Assembly (NCBI GenBank): GCA_963692465.1
Contig: OY829943.1
Location: 3,038,001-3,102,000, forward strand
Length of the DNA stretch: 64,000 nucleotides
Origin: JAUZOB01 sp963692465
GTDB taxonomy: Bacteria > Bacteroidota > Bacteroidia > Bacteroidales > Prolixibacteraceae
Reading direction: 5' to 3'
Positions 9,357 to 17,717 of this stretch are shown here, in pieces. The position numbers were made by a program, and so were the translations under genes. Each line of letters begins with the position of its first letter. Within the stretch, counting starts at the first letter, position 1. Under the pieces are notes generated by a model. The model was not told the origin of the DNA. It did not search any database and worked only from the letters and a program-made list of their open reading frames with translations.

Positions 9357-9389
9357 AAAGGCTCGTTATTCTTTAACGGGCCTTTTTTT
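9357..9389 (+). terminator. Rho-independent terminator after the DUF349 gene
   Basis: A 12-bp stem, AAAGGCTCGTTA (9357-9368) with TAACGGGCCTTT (9374-9385), has one G-T pair and a 5-base loop, and is followed by T residues. It separates the DUF349 gene from the M64 peptidase gene. Confidence 0.88.
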
Positions 9390-9401
9390 AATATTCGAAC
9401 A

Positions 9402-10679
9402 ATGAAGGTTTTAAAATTGATGTTTTTGATTTTTCTGCTGCCATTATTGACTTCGGCTCAGGATTATGATTCGTGGTTTCAGAATAAGAGTCTGCGGGTC
9501 GACTTTTATCTTACAGGAAATAGTCAGCACACCTCTTTTGTTCCCGTGCAGCTGAAAGAAGAACCTTATTGGGGCGGTCCGCGTAAAAATCTGATTGATA
9601 CATTGAATTACGGAACAACCCGAATAACAGTAGCAGATTCGGCTTCGGGTAAGCTGCTGTACTCAAAGGGATTTAATACGCTTTATGAGGAATGGCAATC
9701 TACTCTTTTAGCCCGGACTACTGATCGTAGCTATTATCATGCCTTTCAGATTCCTTTCCCCAAAGAAAAAGTTCTCTTTTCTTTGGAAACACGTCAACGT
9801 GATGGCTCTTTCAGACTACTTTATAAGATGATGATTGATCCTTCGGATTACTTTATTCATAAGGAAAAAATTCCGGATTTTCGGGTTGATAAAATACAGA
9901 TTGGAGGAAAACCGGAGCATAAGATCGATCTTGCAATTTTGGCGGAGGGGTACACGAAAGACGAAATGGGCAAATTCTTGAAGGATACCCGGAGAATGGT
10001 GAATTATTTGTTTACCATTCCACCCTTTGATCGGTTAAAAGATTCTTTTAATATCTATGCAGTTGAAACGCCTTCTGTTCAAAGTGGAACGGATATTCCA
10101 GGCGAAGGAGTTTATCGAAATACTGTTTTTAATTCGTCTTTTTACACGTTTAATACGTCGCGTTATCTAACGGTCTCTGATATGAAATCGGTTGCTGATG
10201 CAGCTGCCTGCGTACCCTATGATCAGATTTATGTGCTGGTGAATAGTTCTAAATATGGGGGCGGAGGTTTTTATAATTTAATAACGGTTGGTACGGTTGA
10301 TCATGCGCTTTCGGAAAAAGTTTTTGTGCATGAATTTGGACATGGGTTTGCCGGATTGGCTGATGAGTATTATGATGAGTCGTCGACAGCTTATAATGAC
10401 TACTATAATTTAAAAGCAGAACCATGGGAACCCAATATTACCACGCTTGTCAATTTTAAAAGTAAATGGGCCTCTATGGTTGTAGTAGGGACTCCGATTC
10501 CAACACCAAGAACGGATAAATATCGCAAAGTCGTAGGTGTATTTGAAGGAGGTGGGTATATGGCTAAGGGTATTTATAGTCCGATGCAGGATTGCAGAAT
10601 GATGTCGAATGTTCCCGCTGGCTTTTGTCCTGTTTGTAGTTCGGCCATTGAAAGAATGATTCGAATGCTTACGGAATAA
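9402..10679 (+). CDS. Secreted M64-family metallopeptidase
   Basis: A zinc endopeptidase of the M64 (IgA peptidase) family. A signal peptide ends in TSAQD near residue 20. An N-terminal M64-type beta domain covers about residues 20-150, and the catalytic domain has HEFGHGFAGLADEYY, with the HExxH zinc-binding pair and downstream acidic ligand. A CRMMSN...CPVC cysteine set lies near the C-terminus. The 425-residue length fits Bacteroidales members. The family name comes from an immunoglobulin A protease of Clostridium, but the substrate of this member cannot be deduced. No type IX sorting domain is present. It converges on the esterase gene across a shared hairpin. Confidence 0.9.
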   Translation: MKVLKLMFLIFLLPLLTSAQDYDSWFQNKSLRVDFYLTGNSQHTSFVPVQLKEEPYWGGPRKNLIDTLNYGTTRITVADSASGKLLYSKGFNTLYEEWQSTLLARTTDRSYYHAFQIPFPKEKVLFSLETRQRDGSFRLLYKMMIDPSDYFIHKEKIPDFRVDKIQIGGKPEHKIDLAILAEGYTKDEMGKFLKDTRRMVNYLFTIPPFDRLKDSFNIYAVETPSVQSGTDIPGEGVYRNTVFNSSFYTFNTSRYLTVSDMKSVADAAACVPYDQIYVLVNSSKYGGGGFYNLITVGTVDHALSEKVFVHEFGHGFAGLADEYYDESSTAYNDYYNLKAEPWEPNITTLVNFKSKWASMVVVGTPIPTPRTDKYRKVVGVFEGGGYMAKGIYSPMQDCRMMSNVPAGFCPVCSSAIERMIRMLTE

Positions 10680-10714
10680 AATTAAATTAAATGACTCACG
10701 TAAAAATAGGGCAT

Positions 10715-10749
10715 GAAAAAAGGAGAATCTCATATAGAGGTTTCTCCTT
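10715..10749 (-). terminator. Hairpin terminator between convergent genes
   Basis: AAGGAGAA (10720-10727) pairs with TTCTCCTT (10742-10749). The A run before it on the plus strand becomes a U run on the minus strand, so it serves mainly the esterase gene ending at 10773. It may also stop transcripts from the M64 gene. Confidence 0.75.
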
Positions 10750-10772
10750 CTGTTCTATTTGTTGAAAACTTA

Positions 10773-11471
10773 TTAACGCCTTACATGATGTAAAAGCCAA
10801 TCATAGACGGAGTAATCTTCATAGACTTTTTGTAATCCATGACCAACACCACGTACTTTGGTAAATTTGACTTTTCCATTGATCTTTTGCAGGGCTTTAA
10901 CCATTTGTTCGGTTTGTACCATCGGAACGACATGGTCTTGCGTCCCGTGAAAAGCCCATACTGGGATATTTTTAATTCGCTCAATGTTTTTTGGGTTTCC
11001 TCCACCGCAGAGAGGTATCAGTGCTGCAAAAATATTAGGGAAATCCATAGCCAGACTCCATACACCACAGCCTCCCATGCTCATACCAGTGAGATAGATT
11101 CGACTTGGATCAATGTTGTATTTCGTTTTAAGTTCTTTGAACATGGGCGAAAACCAGTCGTCGGTATCCCAATTCCGGTCGCCCGGACATTGCGGTGAAG
11201 CAATGATAAAGGGGAAATTCCAGCCTTTTGAGACCAGGTTGGGTAATCCGTAACGGTTTAATTTCTCCAGATTATTTCCACGGATAGATCTTCCGTGAAG
11301 ATAAATAATCAGAGGCCATTTCTTCCCTTGTTCTTTATCCTTATTGTATTCTTTGGGAACATAGAGCTGATAATTGTATTTCACTTGCCGTTTGTTACTC
11401 GTTTGGGCTGAAGAAGAGATATTAAAGGACAATAAAATAGCAATAACAACAAAAAAATATTTCATAAACAA
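10773..11471 (-). CDS. Secreted alpha/beta-hydrolase esterase (CE1/PHB-depolymerase-like)
   Basis: Probably a periplasmic carboxylesterase or feruloyl/acetyl-type esterase of 232 residues. The signal peptide ends near SSSAQ (residues 1-23). The core shows an oxyanion segment YLHGRSIRG, nucleophile Ser in LTGMSMGGCG, acid Asp in GTQDHVVP and base His in GVGHGLQ, followed by a short helix with YDWLLHH. This arrangement is common in Bacteroidota esterases near polysaccharide genes, but no polysaccharide locus is adjacent here. It is probably a single-gene unit; upstream is a 295-base spacer without a clear promoter. Confidence 0.85.
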   Translation of the reverse strand: MFMKYFFVVIAILLSFNISSSAQTSNKRQVKYNYQLYVPKEYNKDKEQGKKWPLIIYLHGRSIRGNNLEKLNRYGLPNLVSKGWNFPFIIASPQCPGDRNWDTDDWFSPMFKELKTKYNIDPSRIYLTGMSMGGCGVWSLAMDFPNIFAALIPLCGGGNPKNIERIKNIPVWAFHGTQDHVVPMVQTEQMVKALQKINGKVKFTKVRGVGHGLQKVYEDYSVYDWLLHHVRR

Positions 11472-11766
11472 AACTTTGATTTAACAAAAAAAACCGGAAT
11501 CTCTGGATACTCGCATGGTCAGTTTGGAATTCTGACGGTCAACTGCCTCTCCGATCAACACTTTAAAACTAAAGGATTTTTTTGAGACGACAAAGAGAAT
11601 CTTGTGTTTTTTTTTGTAGAGTAAAAAGTCGTTGTTTTGTAGTGTGTTGATACATAGTGTTTTGATGTTCTGTTGGTTTCTGTTTTTTAAGGTTTTTTTG
11701 TTTTTCGTGAAATAGCAGGTTCAAAATAAAAAAATGGGCTATTTTAGCGCATATTAAGTAGACACA

Positions 11767-12606
11767 ATGGACTATTACTGTATTCACACCCATTCAAAGT
11801 TTTGTGATGGGGCTTCGACGCTTAGGGAAATGACCGAGGCGGCAATTCAAAATGGAGTGAAAATTTTGGGCTTTTCAGCACACAATCCGATTCATTACGA
11901 GAATGACTGGAGTCTGAAAGTGGAAAATTATCCTGCTTATGTGGCTGAGATCAATCGACTGAAGCAGGAATACAAAGGAAAAATTATTCTACTGGCTGGT
12001 ATGGAGGCGGATTATACTCCAGGATTGAGCTATTCGGAGAAATACCTGAGACAACTTGGAAATCTTGATTATGTGATTGGGTCTATTCATCTTGTTAAAA
12101 AGTCGGACTCTGATCAAATCTGGTATATCGACGGTCCTTCGATTCACTATGAAACCGGTCTGGATGAGATTTATCACTTTGATATAAAGTCGGCCGTTGC
12201 TGATTATTACAGCCAGGTGCAGGAGATGATTGTGACGCAGAAACCAGACCTGATCGGACATGTTGATAAGGTGAGAATGCACAATCGGAATCGCTATTTT
12301 CATGAGGATGAGAGTTGGTATGTGGCTCATGTGGAGAAGACTATTGAGATAATCCGTCAATCGGGAATTGTGGTTGAGGTTAATACGCGTGGAATCTATA
12401 AAGGTCGGTCGGACAGTCTGTTTCCCGGAAGAGCTTGGCTGGAACGGTTCAATCGGCTCAATATTCCGGTGACAGTGAGTACTGATGCTCATCAGACTTC
12501 TGAAATTATTAAAGGATATGACTCGGCTGTTGCGGAGTTGAAAGAGATTGGATTTAATAATATTGTCGCTTTTGACGGTACGAAATGGAATCCGGTTGCG
12601 ATTTAA
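11767..12606 (+). CDS. hisJ: Histidinol-phosphatase, PHP family
   Basis: Predicted to dephosphorylate L-histidinol phosphate, the second-last step of histidine synthesis. The PHP metal motifs are present: HTHSKFCDG at the start, GMEADY, GSIHLV, DLIGHVDK and STDAHQ. The length (279 aa) and the motif set match the HisJ/HisK type. No other his gene is in the window, so the assignment rests on family similarity; other PHP phosphoesterases look alike. The next gene begins 34 bases downstream on the same strand and may be cotranscribed. Confidence 0.85.
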   Translation: MDYYCIHTHSKFCDGASTLREMTEAAIQNGVKILGFSAHNPIHYENDWSLKVENYPAYVAEINRLKQEYKGKIILLAGMEADYTPGLSYSEKYLRQLGNLDYVIGSIHLVKKSDSDQIWYIDGPSIHYETGLDEIYHFDIKSAVADYYSQVQEMIVTQKPDLIGHVDKVRMHNRNRYFHEDESWYVAHVEKTIEIIRQSGIVVEVNTRGIYKGRSDSLFPGRAWLERFNRLNIPVTVSTDAHQTSEIIKGYDSAVAELKEIGFNNIVAFDGTKWNPVAI

Positions 12607-12640
12607 AAAATATTTATCCCTGCATTCTAAATTCTGATTT

Positions 12641-14428
12641 ATGAATCTGTTGAATCCCAAGGATCTTTTAAAAGCCAGTCCGGTTTTGTCTTATTTCGGT
12701 GGAGCTTATTTTGCCAGATTTCTGATGTATATTCTCCAATTTAATAAGATTAACCGACTTTACGAAGAGCTTGAAGATCGGGAAGGGGTTGACTTTATCG
12801 ATGGGTTGCTGGACTTGCTGGAAGTGAAATTTGAATTCGACGAGAAGGAGCTGAAACGAATTCCGTCAACCGGAGGACTGATTACTGTTTCTAACCATCC
12901 GTTTGGGGGTCTGGACGGAATTTTGCTGATTAAGTTGATGTCGATGGTTCGACCGGACACGAAGATGTTGTCTAATTTTTTATTGAAGAAGATTGAACCG
13001 ATCAGTGATTATTTCCTGGCTGTTAATCCGTTTGAGGCACGTAAGGATGCTGCATCAAGCTTTGGCGGTTTGAAACATGCGATGGAGCATGTCCGCGATG
13101 GTGGTGCTCTGGGACTTTTTCCTGCAGGTGAAGTGTCGTCGTTTGATGCGGGTTACAATATTACCGACCGACAGTGGCAGTTTTCGGCTCTGAAGTTTAT
13201 GAAGAATGCCGAAGTTCCGATTGTCCCGATTTATTTTGAGGGGACTAACAGCTGGTTGTTTCACTTGATCGGACAGATTCATCCGATGCTGCGTACGGTT
13301 AAATTACCTTCGGAACTACTGAATAAGAAAAATAAAGTTATTCGGATCCGTATTGGCAAACCGGTCAGCCTGACAGATCAGAAACAATTTACCGACATTT
13401 ATCAATATGGTCGCTACCTCCGGGCCAAAACGTATTCAATGAATACCGGCATTGATGTAAAACATTTTTTCACGAACTCGTTTAAGGTCAAAAAGAAGGA
13501 AGAACCGATTGTTGATGCGGTGCCAACAGAGTTGTTGTTACAGGAGCTTGATTCGATTAAGGAAGATTATACCCTGTTTAAGGTCAAAAATTACACGATA
13601 TACTGTGCTCCGACCTGTTTTATTCCTCATATTCACAATGAACTGGGGCGGCTGCGTGAGATTACTTTCCGGGCTGTTGGGGAGGGAACGAACAGAAGTA
13701 TGGATGTCGATGAGTTTGACTTGTATTATAATCAGCTTTTTATTTGGGATGAAAAAAAACAGGGCATTGTTGGTGCTTACCGCATTGGGCGGGGAAACGT
13801 GATTTTAAGTCAGTATGGCGTAAGAGGCTTTTATTTGCAGAGTTTGTTCAGAATGAAGCCTTCGTTTGAAACAATATTGAAAGAAACGCTCGAATTGGGT
13901 CGCTCTTTTGTAACCCCGGAATATCAGCGAAAAGTGATGCCCTTGTTGCTGTTGTGGAAGGGAATTCTTTATTTTCTGTTGAAAAATCCGGAATATCGTT
14001 ATTTGATCGGTCCGGTTAGTATTAGTAATAATTATTCAAAGGTATCGAAGGAGTTGATCATTCAATTTATTTTGGCGAATCATTTTGATTATTACCAGGC
14101 TTCAATGATTAAACCCCGAAAGAAATATCGTTTTAAGAGCAATGACGAAGGGTTAAATGTTCTGATGGATTCTTTGGAGCAGGATATTAATCAATTAGAC
14201 CGGTTTATCGGAGATGTTGATGCCATGAATTCGGGCCTGCCGGTTTTGCTTAAACGATATATTCAGCTGAATGCAAAGATCGTAGGGTTTAATGTCGATC
14301 CGAAATTTAATAACTGTTTGGATGGATTGATTGTCCTCGATATTTATGATGTTCCGAAGGAAATGCTGGAGACTTTGTCGAGGGAACTGAATGACGGGAC
14401 ACTTCCGGACCGGTTTACCGGTTGTTAG
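12641..14428 (+). CDS. Fused O-acyltransferase/N-acyltransferase, OlsF/GlsF-like
   Basis: A 595-residue two-domain protein. Residues about 60-290 form a PlsC-type lysolipid acyltransferase with SNHPFGGLDG (spacing HX5D, not the usual HX4D), a second block NPFEARKDA and FPAGEVSSF. Residues about 310-590 resemble the hemolysin/GNAT N-acyltransferase group, with LREITFRAVGEG, YNQLFIWD, IVGAYRIG and ELGRSFV. In known systems a separate N-acyltransferase and O-acyltransferase (OlsB/OlsA, GlsB/GlsA), or a fused OlsF, build ornithine or glycine lipids. By that analogy this enzyme would acylate an amino acid on nitrogen and then on a hydroxyl of the fatty chain, at the inner membrane. Which amino acid is used is unknown. 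Confidence 0.8.
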   Translation: MNLLNPKDLLKASPVLSYFGGAYFARFLMYILQFNKINRLYEELEDREGVDFIDGLLDLLEVKFEFDEKELKRIPSTGGLITVSNHPFGGLDGILLIKLMSMVRPDTKMLSNFLLKKIEPISDYFLAVNPFEARKDAASSFGGLKHAMEHVRDGGALGLFPAGEVSSFDAGYNITDRQWQFSALKFMKNAEVPIVPIYFEGTNSWLFHLIGQIHPMLRTVKLPSELLNKKNKVIRIRIGKPVSLTDQKQFTDIYQYGRYLRAKTYSMNTGIDVKHFFTNSFKVKKKEEPIVDAVPTELLLQELDSIKEDYTLFKVKNYTIYCAPTCFIPHIHNELGRLREITFRAVGEGTNRSMDVDEFDLYYNQLFIWDEKKQGIVGAYRIGRGNVILSQYGVRGFYLQSLFRMKPSFETILKETLELGRSFVTPEYQRKVMPLLLLWKGILYFLLKNPEYRYLIGPVSISNNYSKVSKELIIQFILANHFDYYQASMIKPRKKYRFKSNDEGLNVLMDSLEQDINQLDRFIGDVDAMNSGLPVLLKRYIQLNAKIVGFNVDPKFNNCLDGLIVLDIYDVPKEMLETLSRELNDGTLPDRFTGC

Positions 14429-14469
14429 TGTGTGAACTTGTTGTGTTGCTTTGAACTAAATCAATTTCA

Positions 14470-16599
14470 ATGAACGCTAATTTTATTCAATACATTGCCG
14501 GACAATTGTCCTTGAGAACTAATCAGGTTGAGAATACGGTCCGGTTGCTGGAAGAGGGCGCTACGGTTCCTTTTATCTCTCGTTACCGGAAAGAAATGAC
14601 AGGCAGTATGGATGAAGTGCAGATTGGTGCTGCTAAGGATTTGAAGGAAAAACTCGAAGAACTTGAAAAGCGAAAACAGACCATTCTGAAAACCATCGGA
14701 GAACAGGGCAAACTGACGAATGAGCTCGAAGTTCGTATTGAGAAGACTTTTGACCTGAGAGAGCTGGAAGATATCTATCTGCCATATAAACCCCGAAAAC
14801 GTACACGTGCGGCTATTGCCAGAGAAAAAGGACTTGAACCGCTTGCCCGAATCATTTTTAAGCAATATGAACGGGACCTGGAACAGAAGGCTGCTGCGTT
14901 TGTTAATGATCAGGTTCCTTCTGAAGAGGATGCTCTGTCGGGTGCTTCGGATATTATTGCCGAGTGGATCAGTGATGATGAAGAGGCTCGGAACAGGGTT
15001 CGTTCTATCTTCAGAAAAGAGGCAGTCATTATTTCAAAAGTCGTGAAAGGTAAAGAAGAGGAGGGAATAAAGTATCGCGATTATTTTGAAATGAAAGAAG
15101 CGCTGAGAAGATGTCCCTCGCACAGATTGCTGGCTATGCGTCGTGGCGAAAAGGAGGGCTTCCTGAAAATATCGGTTGCTCCGGATGAGGAACCAGCTAT
15201 TGAGCGTCTGGTGGGTTTATTCGTCAAAGGCTCCGGTCCTTGTCAGCAATTGGTCGAATCAGCAGTGACGGATGCATATCATCGTTTGCTTGGACCTTCG
15301 ATTGAAAACGAGTTTGCCACCGATTCCCGGGAGAAAGCTGAAGCGGACGCTATTCGGGTCTTTGCTGAGAATCTTCGTCAGTTATTGCTGTCCTCTCCAC
15401 TGGGGGAGAAAAGGGTGCTGGCTTTGGATCCGGGGTATCGTACGGGGTGTAAATTGGTCTGTCTGGATGAACAGGGGACTTTAATTCATAATGAAACAAT
15501 CTATCCGCATCCGCCGCAGTCGCAGACTAATATTGCGAGCCGGAAGGTGTCTTCGTTGATTGATGCCTATAAAATTGATGCTATTGCTATCGGGAATGGA
15601 ACTGCTGGTCGTGAAACAGAACGGTTTGTGAAAAACATTCCAATGAATCGCAAGGTACTTGTCTTTGTTGTAAGTGAAGACGGGGCTTCGGTTTATTCCG
15701 CTTCGAAGACGGCCAGGGAGGAGTTTCCTGAATATGACGTGACGGTTCGCGGGGCGGTTTCGATTGGACGACGCTTGATGGATCCGTTGGCTGAACTGGT
15801 GAAAATTGAGCCAAAGTCAATAGGAGTGGGACAGTATCAGCATGATGTGGACCAGAAGAAGCTTCAGCATAGTCTGGATGGAGTGGTTGAATCGTGTGTG
15901 AATCTGGTGGGTGTGAATGTGAATACGGCCAGTCGGCATTTGCTGACTTATGTGTCGGGACTGGGGCCTCAGTTGGCTCAGAATATAGTGGATTATCGAC
16001 GTGAAAAAGGTCCGTTTGAATCACGGAAGCAGCTTCGGAAAGTGCCTCGTTTGGGGGATAAGGCTTTTGAACAGTGTGCCGGATTTTTACGAATTTCAGG
16101 GGCTAAAAACCCGTTGGATAATTCAGCGGTGCATCCCGAGGCTTATCCGATTGTTGAGAAGATGGCCCGGGATTTGAATTGTACGGTTCCGGAATTGATT
16201 ATTGATGAACAACTCCGGAAAAAGATCAGGGCAGAAGATTACCGGACAGAGGAGATCGGATTGCCGACACTTTATGATATTCTAAAGGAACTGGATAAAC
16301 CGGGCAGAGATCCTCGACAGGCAATTAAGGTTTTTGAATTTGCTGACGGAATATTTTCGATTAATGACTTAAAAGTGGGTATGACGCTACCTGGGATTGT
16401 GACTAATATTACCCGTTTCGGGGCTTTTGTGGATGTTGGGGTTAAACAGGACGGCCTGGTTCATGTTTCGGAGCTGGCGGATCGTTTTGTTTCTGATCCT
16501 TCGGAGGTGGTTAAGTTAAATCAGCATGTCCGGGTTAAGGTGCTTGAAGTAGATGTCTCCCGAAAAAGAATTCAGCTCTCTATGAAACAGGCAGAATAA
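14470..16599 (+). CDS. tex: Tex-family RNA-binding transcription accessory protein
   Basis: Tex proteins bind nucleic acid and affect transcription; their exact role is still debated. The order of domains is typical: N-terminal helical Tex domain (from about residue 10), a YqgF-like RNase H fold around residues 315-440 (LALDPGYRTGCK), tandem helix-hairpin-helix segments (YVSGLGPQLAQNI and RKVPRLGDKAFEQ, about 495-560), and a C-terminal S1 domain (GIVTNITRFGAFVDVG, about 635-707). The length of 709 is normal. It follows the fused acyltransferase by 41 bases and ends at a strong terminator. Confidence 0.97.
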   Translation: MNANFIQYIAGQLSLRTNQVENTVRLLEEGATVPFISRYRKEMTGSMDEVQIGAAKDLKEKLEELEKRKQTILKTIGEQGKLTNELEVRIEKTFDLRELEDIYLPYKPRKRTRAAIAREKGLEPLARIIFKQYERDLEQKAAAFVNDQVPSEEDALSGASDIIAEWISDDEEARNRVRSIFRKEAVIISKVVKGKEEEGIKYRDYFEMKEALRRCPSHRLLAMRRGEKEGFLKISVAPDEEPAIERLVGLFVKGSGPCQQLVESAVTDAYHRLLGPSIENEFATDSREKAEADAIRVFAENLRQLLLSSPLGEKRVLALDPGYRTGCKLVCLDEQGTLIHNETIYPHPPQSQTNIASRKVSSLIDAYKIDAIAIGNGTAGRETERFVKNIPMNRKVLVFVVSEDGASVYSASKTAREEFPEYDVTVRGAVSIGRRLMDPLAELVKIEPKSIGVGQYQHDVDQKKLQHSLDGVVESCVNLVGVNVNTASRHLLTYVSGLGPQLAQNIVDYRREKGPFESRKQLRKVPRLGDKAFEQCAGFLRISGAKNPLDNSAVHPEAYPIVEKMARDLNCTVPELIIDEQLRKKIRAEDYRTEEIGLPTLYDILKELDKPGRDPRQAIKVFEFADGIFSINDLKVGMTLPGIVTNITRFGAFVDVGVKQDGLVHVSELADRFVSDPSEVVKLNQHVRVKVLEVDVSRKRIQLSMKQAE

Positions 16600-16630
16600 C
16601 CGGTTTACATCGACAATAAAGGAAAAAATA

Positions 16631-16665
16631 AAAAAGGATGTTTCTTTTTAAGAAGCATCCTTTTT
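16631..16665. terminator. Bidirectional terminator between tex and the acidic small protein
   Basis: A 16-bp stem (16631-16646 with 16650-16665), with one T-G pair, starts with five As and ends with five Ts. It can therefore act on both converging transcripts. Confidence 0.92.
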
Positions 16666-16712
16666 AGTTCGTGAAAGGAGACTTTCACGCAGGAATCTAT
16701 TTAATTTATAAA

Positions 16713-16961
16713 TTACTCTTCGTCGTCATCAAGATTTTCTTCGTTTTCAAACTCTTTTTCAAGGAAATCATTGGCCTCATCGAGCTTTTGCTCAATTATT
16801 TCTTCACTCTCAGGTTTCTCATCTATCCAGGTTATATCCTGATTAGACCAAAAGTCCTCGATATCGAAACCCACAATAAAACGTGGAGGCTCTGTATGAA
16901 CGATGTAAAGATATTCAGGCTGTTCCTGAGAATTGTCGGCTAACAGAAATTTGGGTAGCAT
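16713..16961 (-). CDS. Small acidic conserved-type protein of unknown function
   Basis: It encodes 82 residues with no signal peptide or membrane segment. The N-terminal half looks folded (MLPKFLLADN, YLYIVHTEPPRFIVGF). The last 30 residues are almost all Glu, Asp and Asn, ending ENLDDDEE. A TATTTTTG box (16989-16996, minus strand), matching TAnnTTTG, lies just upstream, and a good terminator lies downstream. Both support a real gene. I do not recognise the family; the acidic tail could suit a regulator or nucleic-acid mimic, but that is speculation. Confidence 0.75.
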   Translation of the reverse strand: MLPKFLLADNSQEQPEYLYIVHTEPPRFIVGFDIEDFWSNQDITWIDEKPESEEIIEQKLDEANDFLEKEFENEENLDDDEE

Positions 16962-17258
16962 GGCTTTAAATATTAAAGTTTATACAATCAAAAATACTGA
17001 ATTAAATTTTCAAAATAGAATGGAGTCCTATATTTTTTTGCTATAAAAGAAATTACCTGTGCGATTAACCGGATTATTTTTTATTCTGATGTGAAAAATG
17101 TGTTGTTGTATAAAGTCGGATTTGGAGGTGCTTTCTTTATTAATGAAAGATATTTGTTAACTAATTAAGAGTTGTATCCTAGGGATTCATAACTTGTTCT
17201 GATTCGATCCCGGAAAAGAGGTCGTTGCATTTTCTTCGTTCGGAGTTGCTGTTTTTGC

Positions 17259-17636
17259 TTAGAAAAGAATGTGTGTCCCCAGTATTTGATAAATGTCGTT
17301 GACGGCAGTGTCTCCTTTAAATTCTCTGATTAATGGTTCTTCCTCTCCTTTAATCCAGATTTTTAACTCTGCATCAAAGTCCATAAGTCCCGCACTAATT
17401 TTAGAGAAGCGAAGAATACTCCGGTAGGGAATGGTTAGATATTCTCGTTTGGTTGCGGTTAAGCCCTGTTTGTCAACGAGGATTAATCGTCGGTTGGTAA
17501 AGACATAAAGATCGCGGATGACCCGAAATGCCTTCTCAATATATTCTCCTTCAACCAGAATAGAACTGAATTCGTTCTCAAGTTTATGTTCTGCTACTTC
17601 GGAAGCACGACCTCTTAGTCCACTGATAATCCCCAT
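17259..17636 (-). CDS. Bacterial PH-domain protein
   Basis: A 125-residue cytoplasmic protein that is nearly all one bacterial pleckstrin-like domain. Visible features are VRDLYVFTNRRL-type strands (here IRDLYVFTNRRLILVD), IPYRSILRFS and a closing helix VNDIYQILGTHIL. This matches the YvbH-type bPH family, whose role is unknown. It lies 81 bases downstream of the aminopeptidase P gene, after a probable terminator, so it may be separately transcribed. Confidence 0.8.
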   Translation of the reverse strand: MGIISGLRGRASEVAEHKLENEFSSILVEGEYIEKAFRVIRDLYVFTNRRLILVDKQGLTATKREYLTIPYRSILRFSKISAGLMDFDAELKIWIKGEEEPLIREFKGDTAVNDIYQILGTHILF

Positions 17637-17674
17637 GAGTTGTGTTTTAGTATTGTTATAAGCAAATTTAAGTA

Positions 17675-17709
17675 AAAGTCATTCAAGTATTTAACACTTA
17701 AATGACTTT
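17675..17709 (-). terminator. Probable terminator after the aminopeptidase P gene
   Basis: AAAGTCATT (17675-17683) plus AAGT (17685-17688) pair with ACTT (17696-17699) plus AATGACTTT (17701-17709), with one C-A mismatch and a 7-base loop. On the minus strand it is followed by a TTTTACTT tail. Confidence 0.65.
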
Positions 17710-17717
17710 ATTGTTCT

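Noticed and set aside
11989..12660. A 223-codon minus-strand frame across hisJ
   Set aside because: It is antisense to clear PHP metal motifs, and its product is low in recognisable structure.
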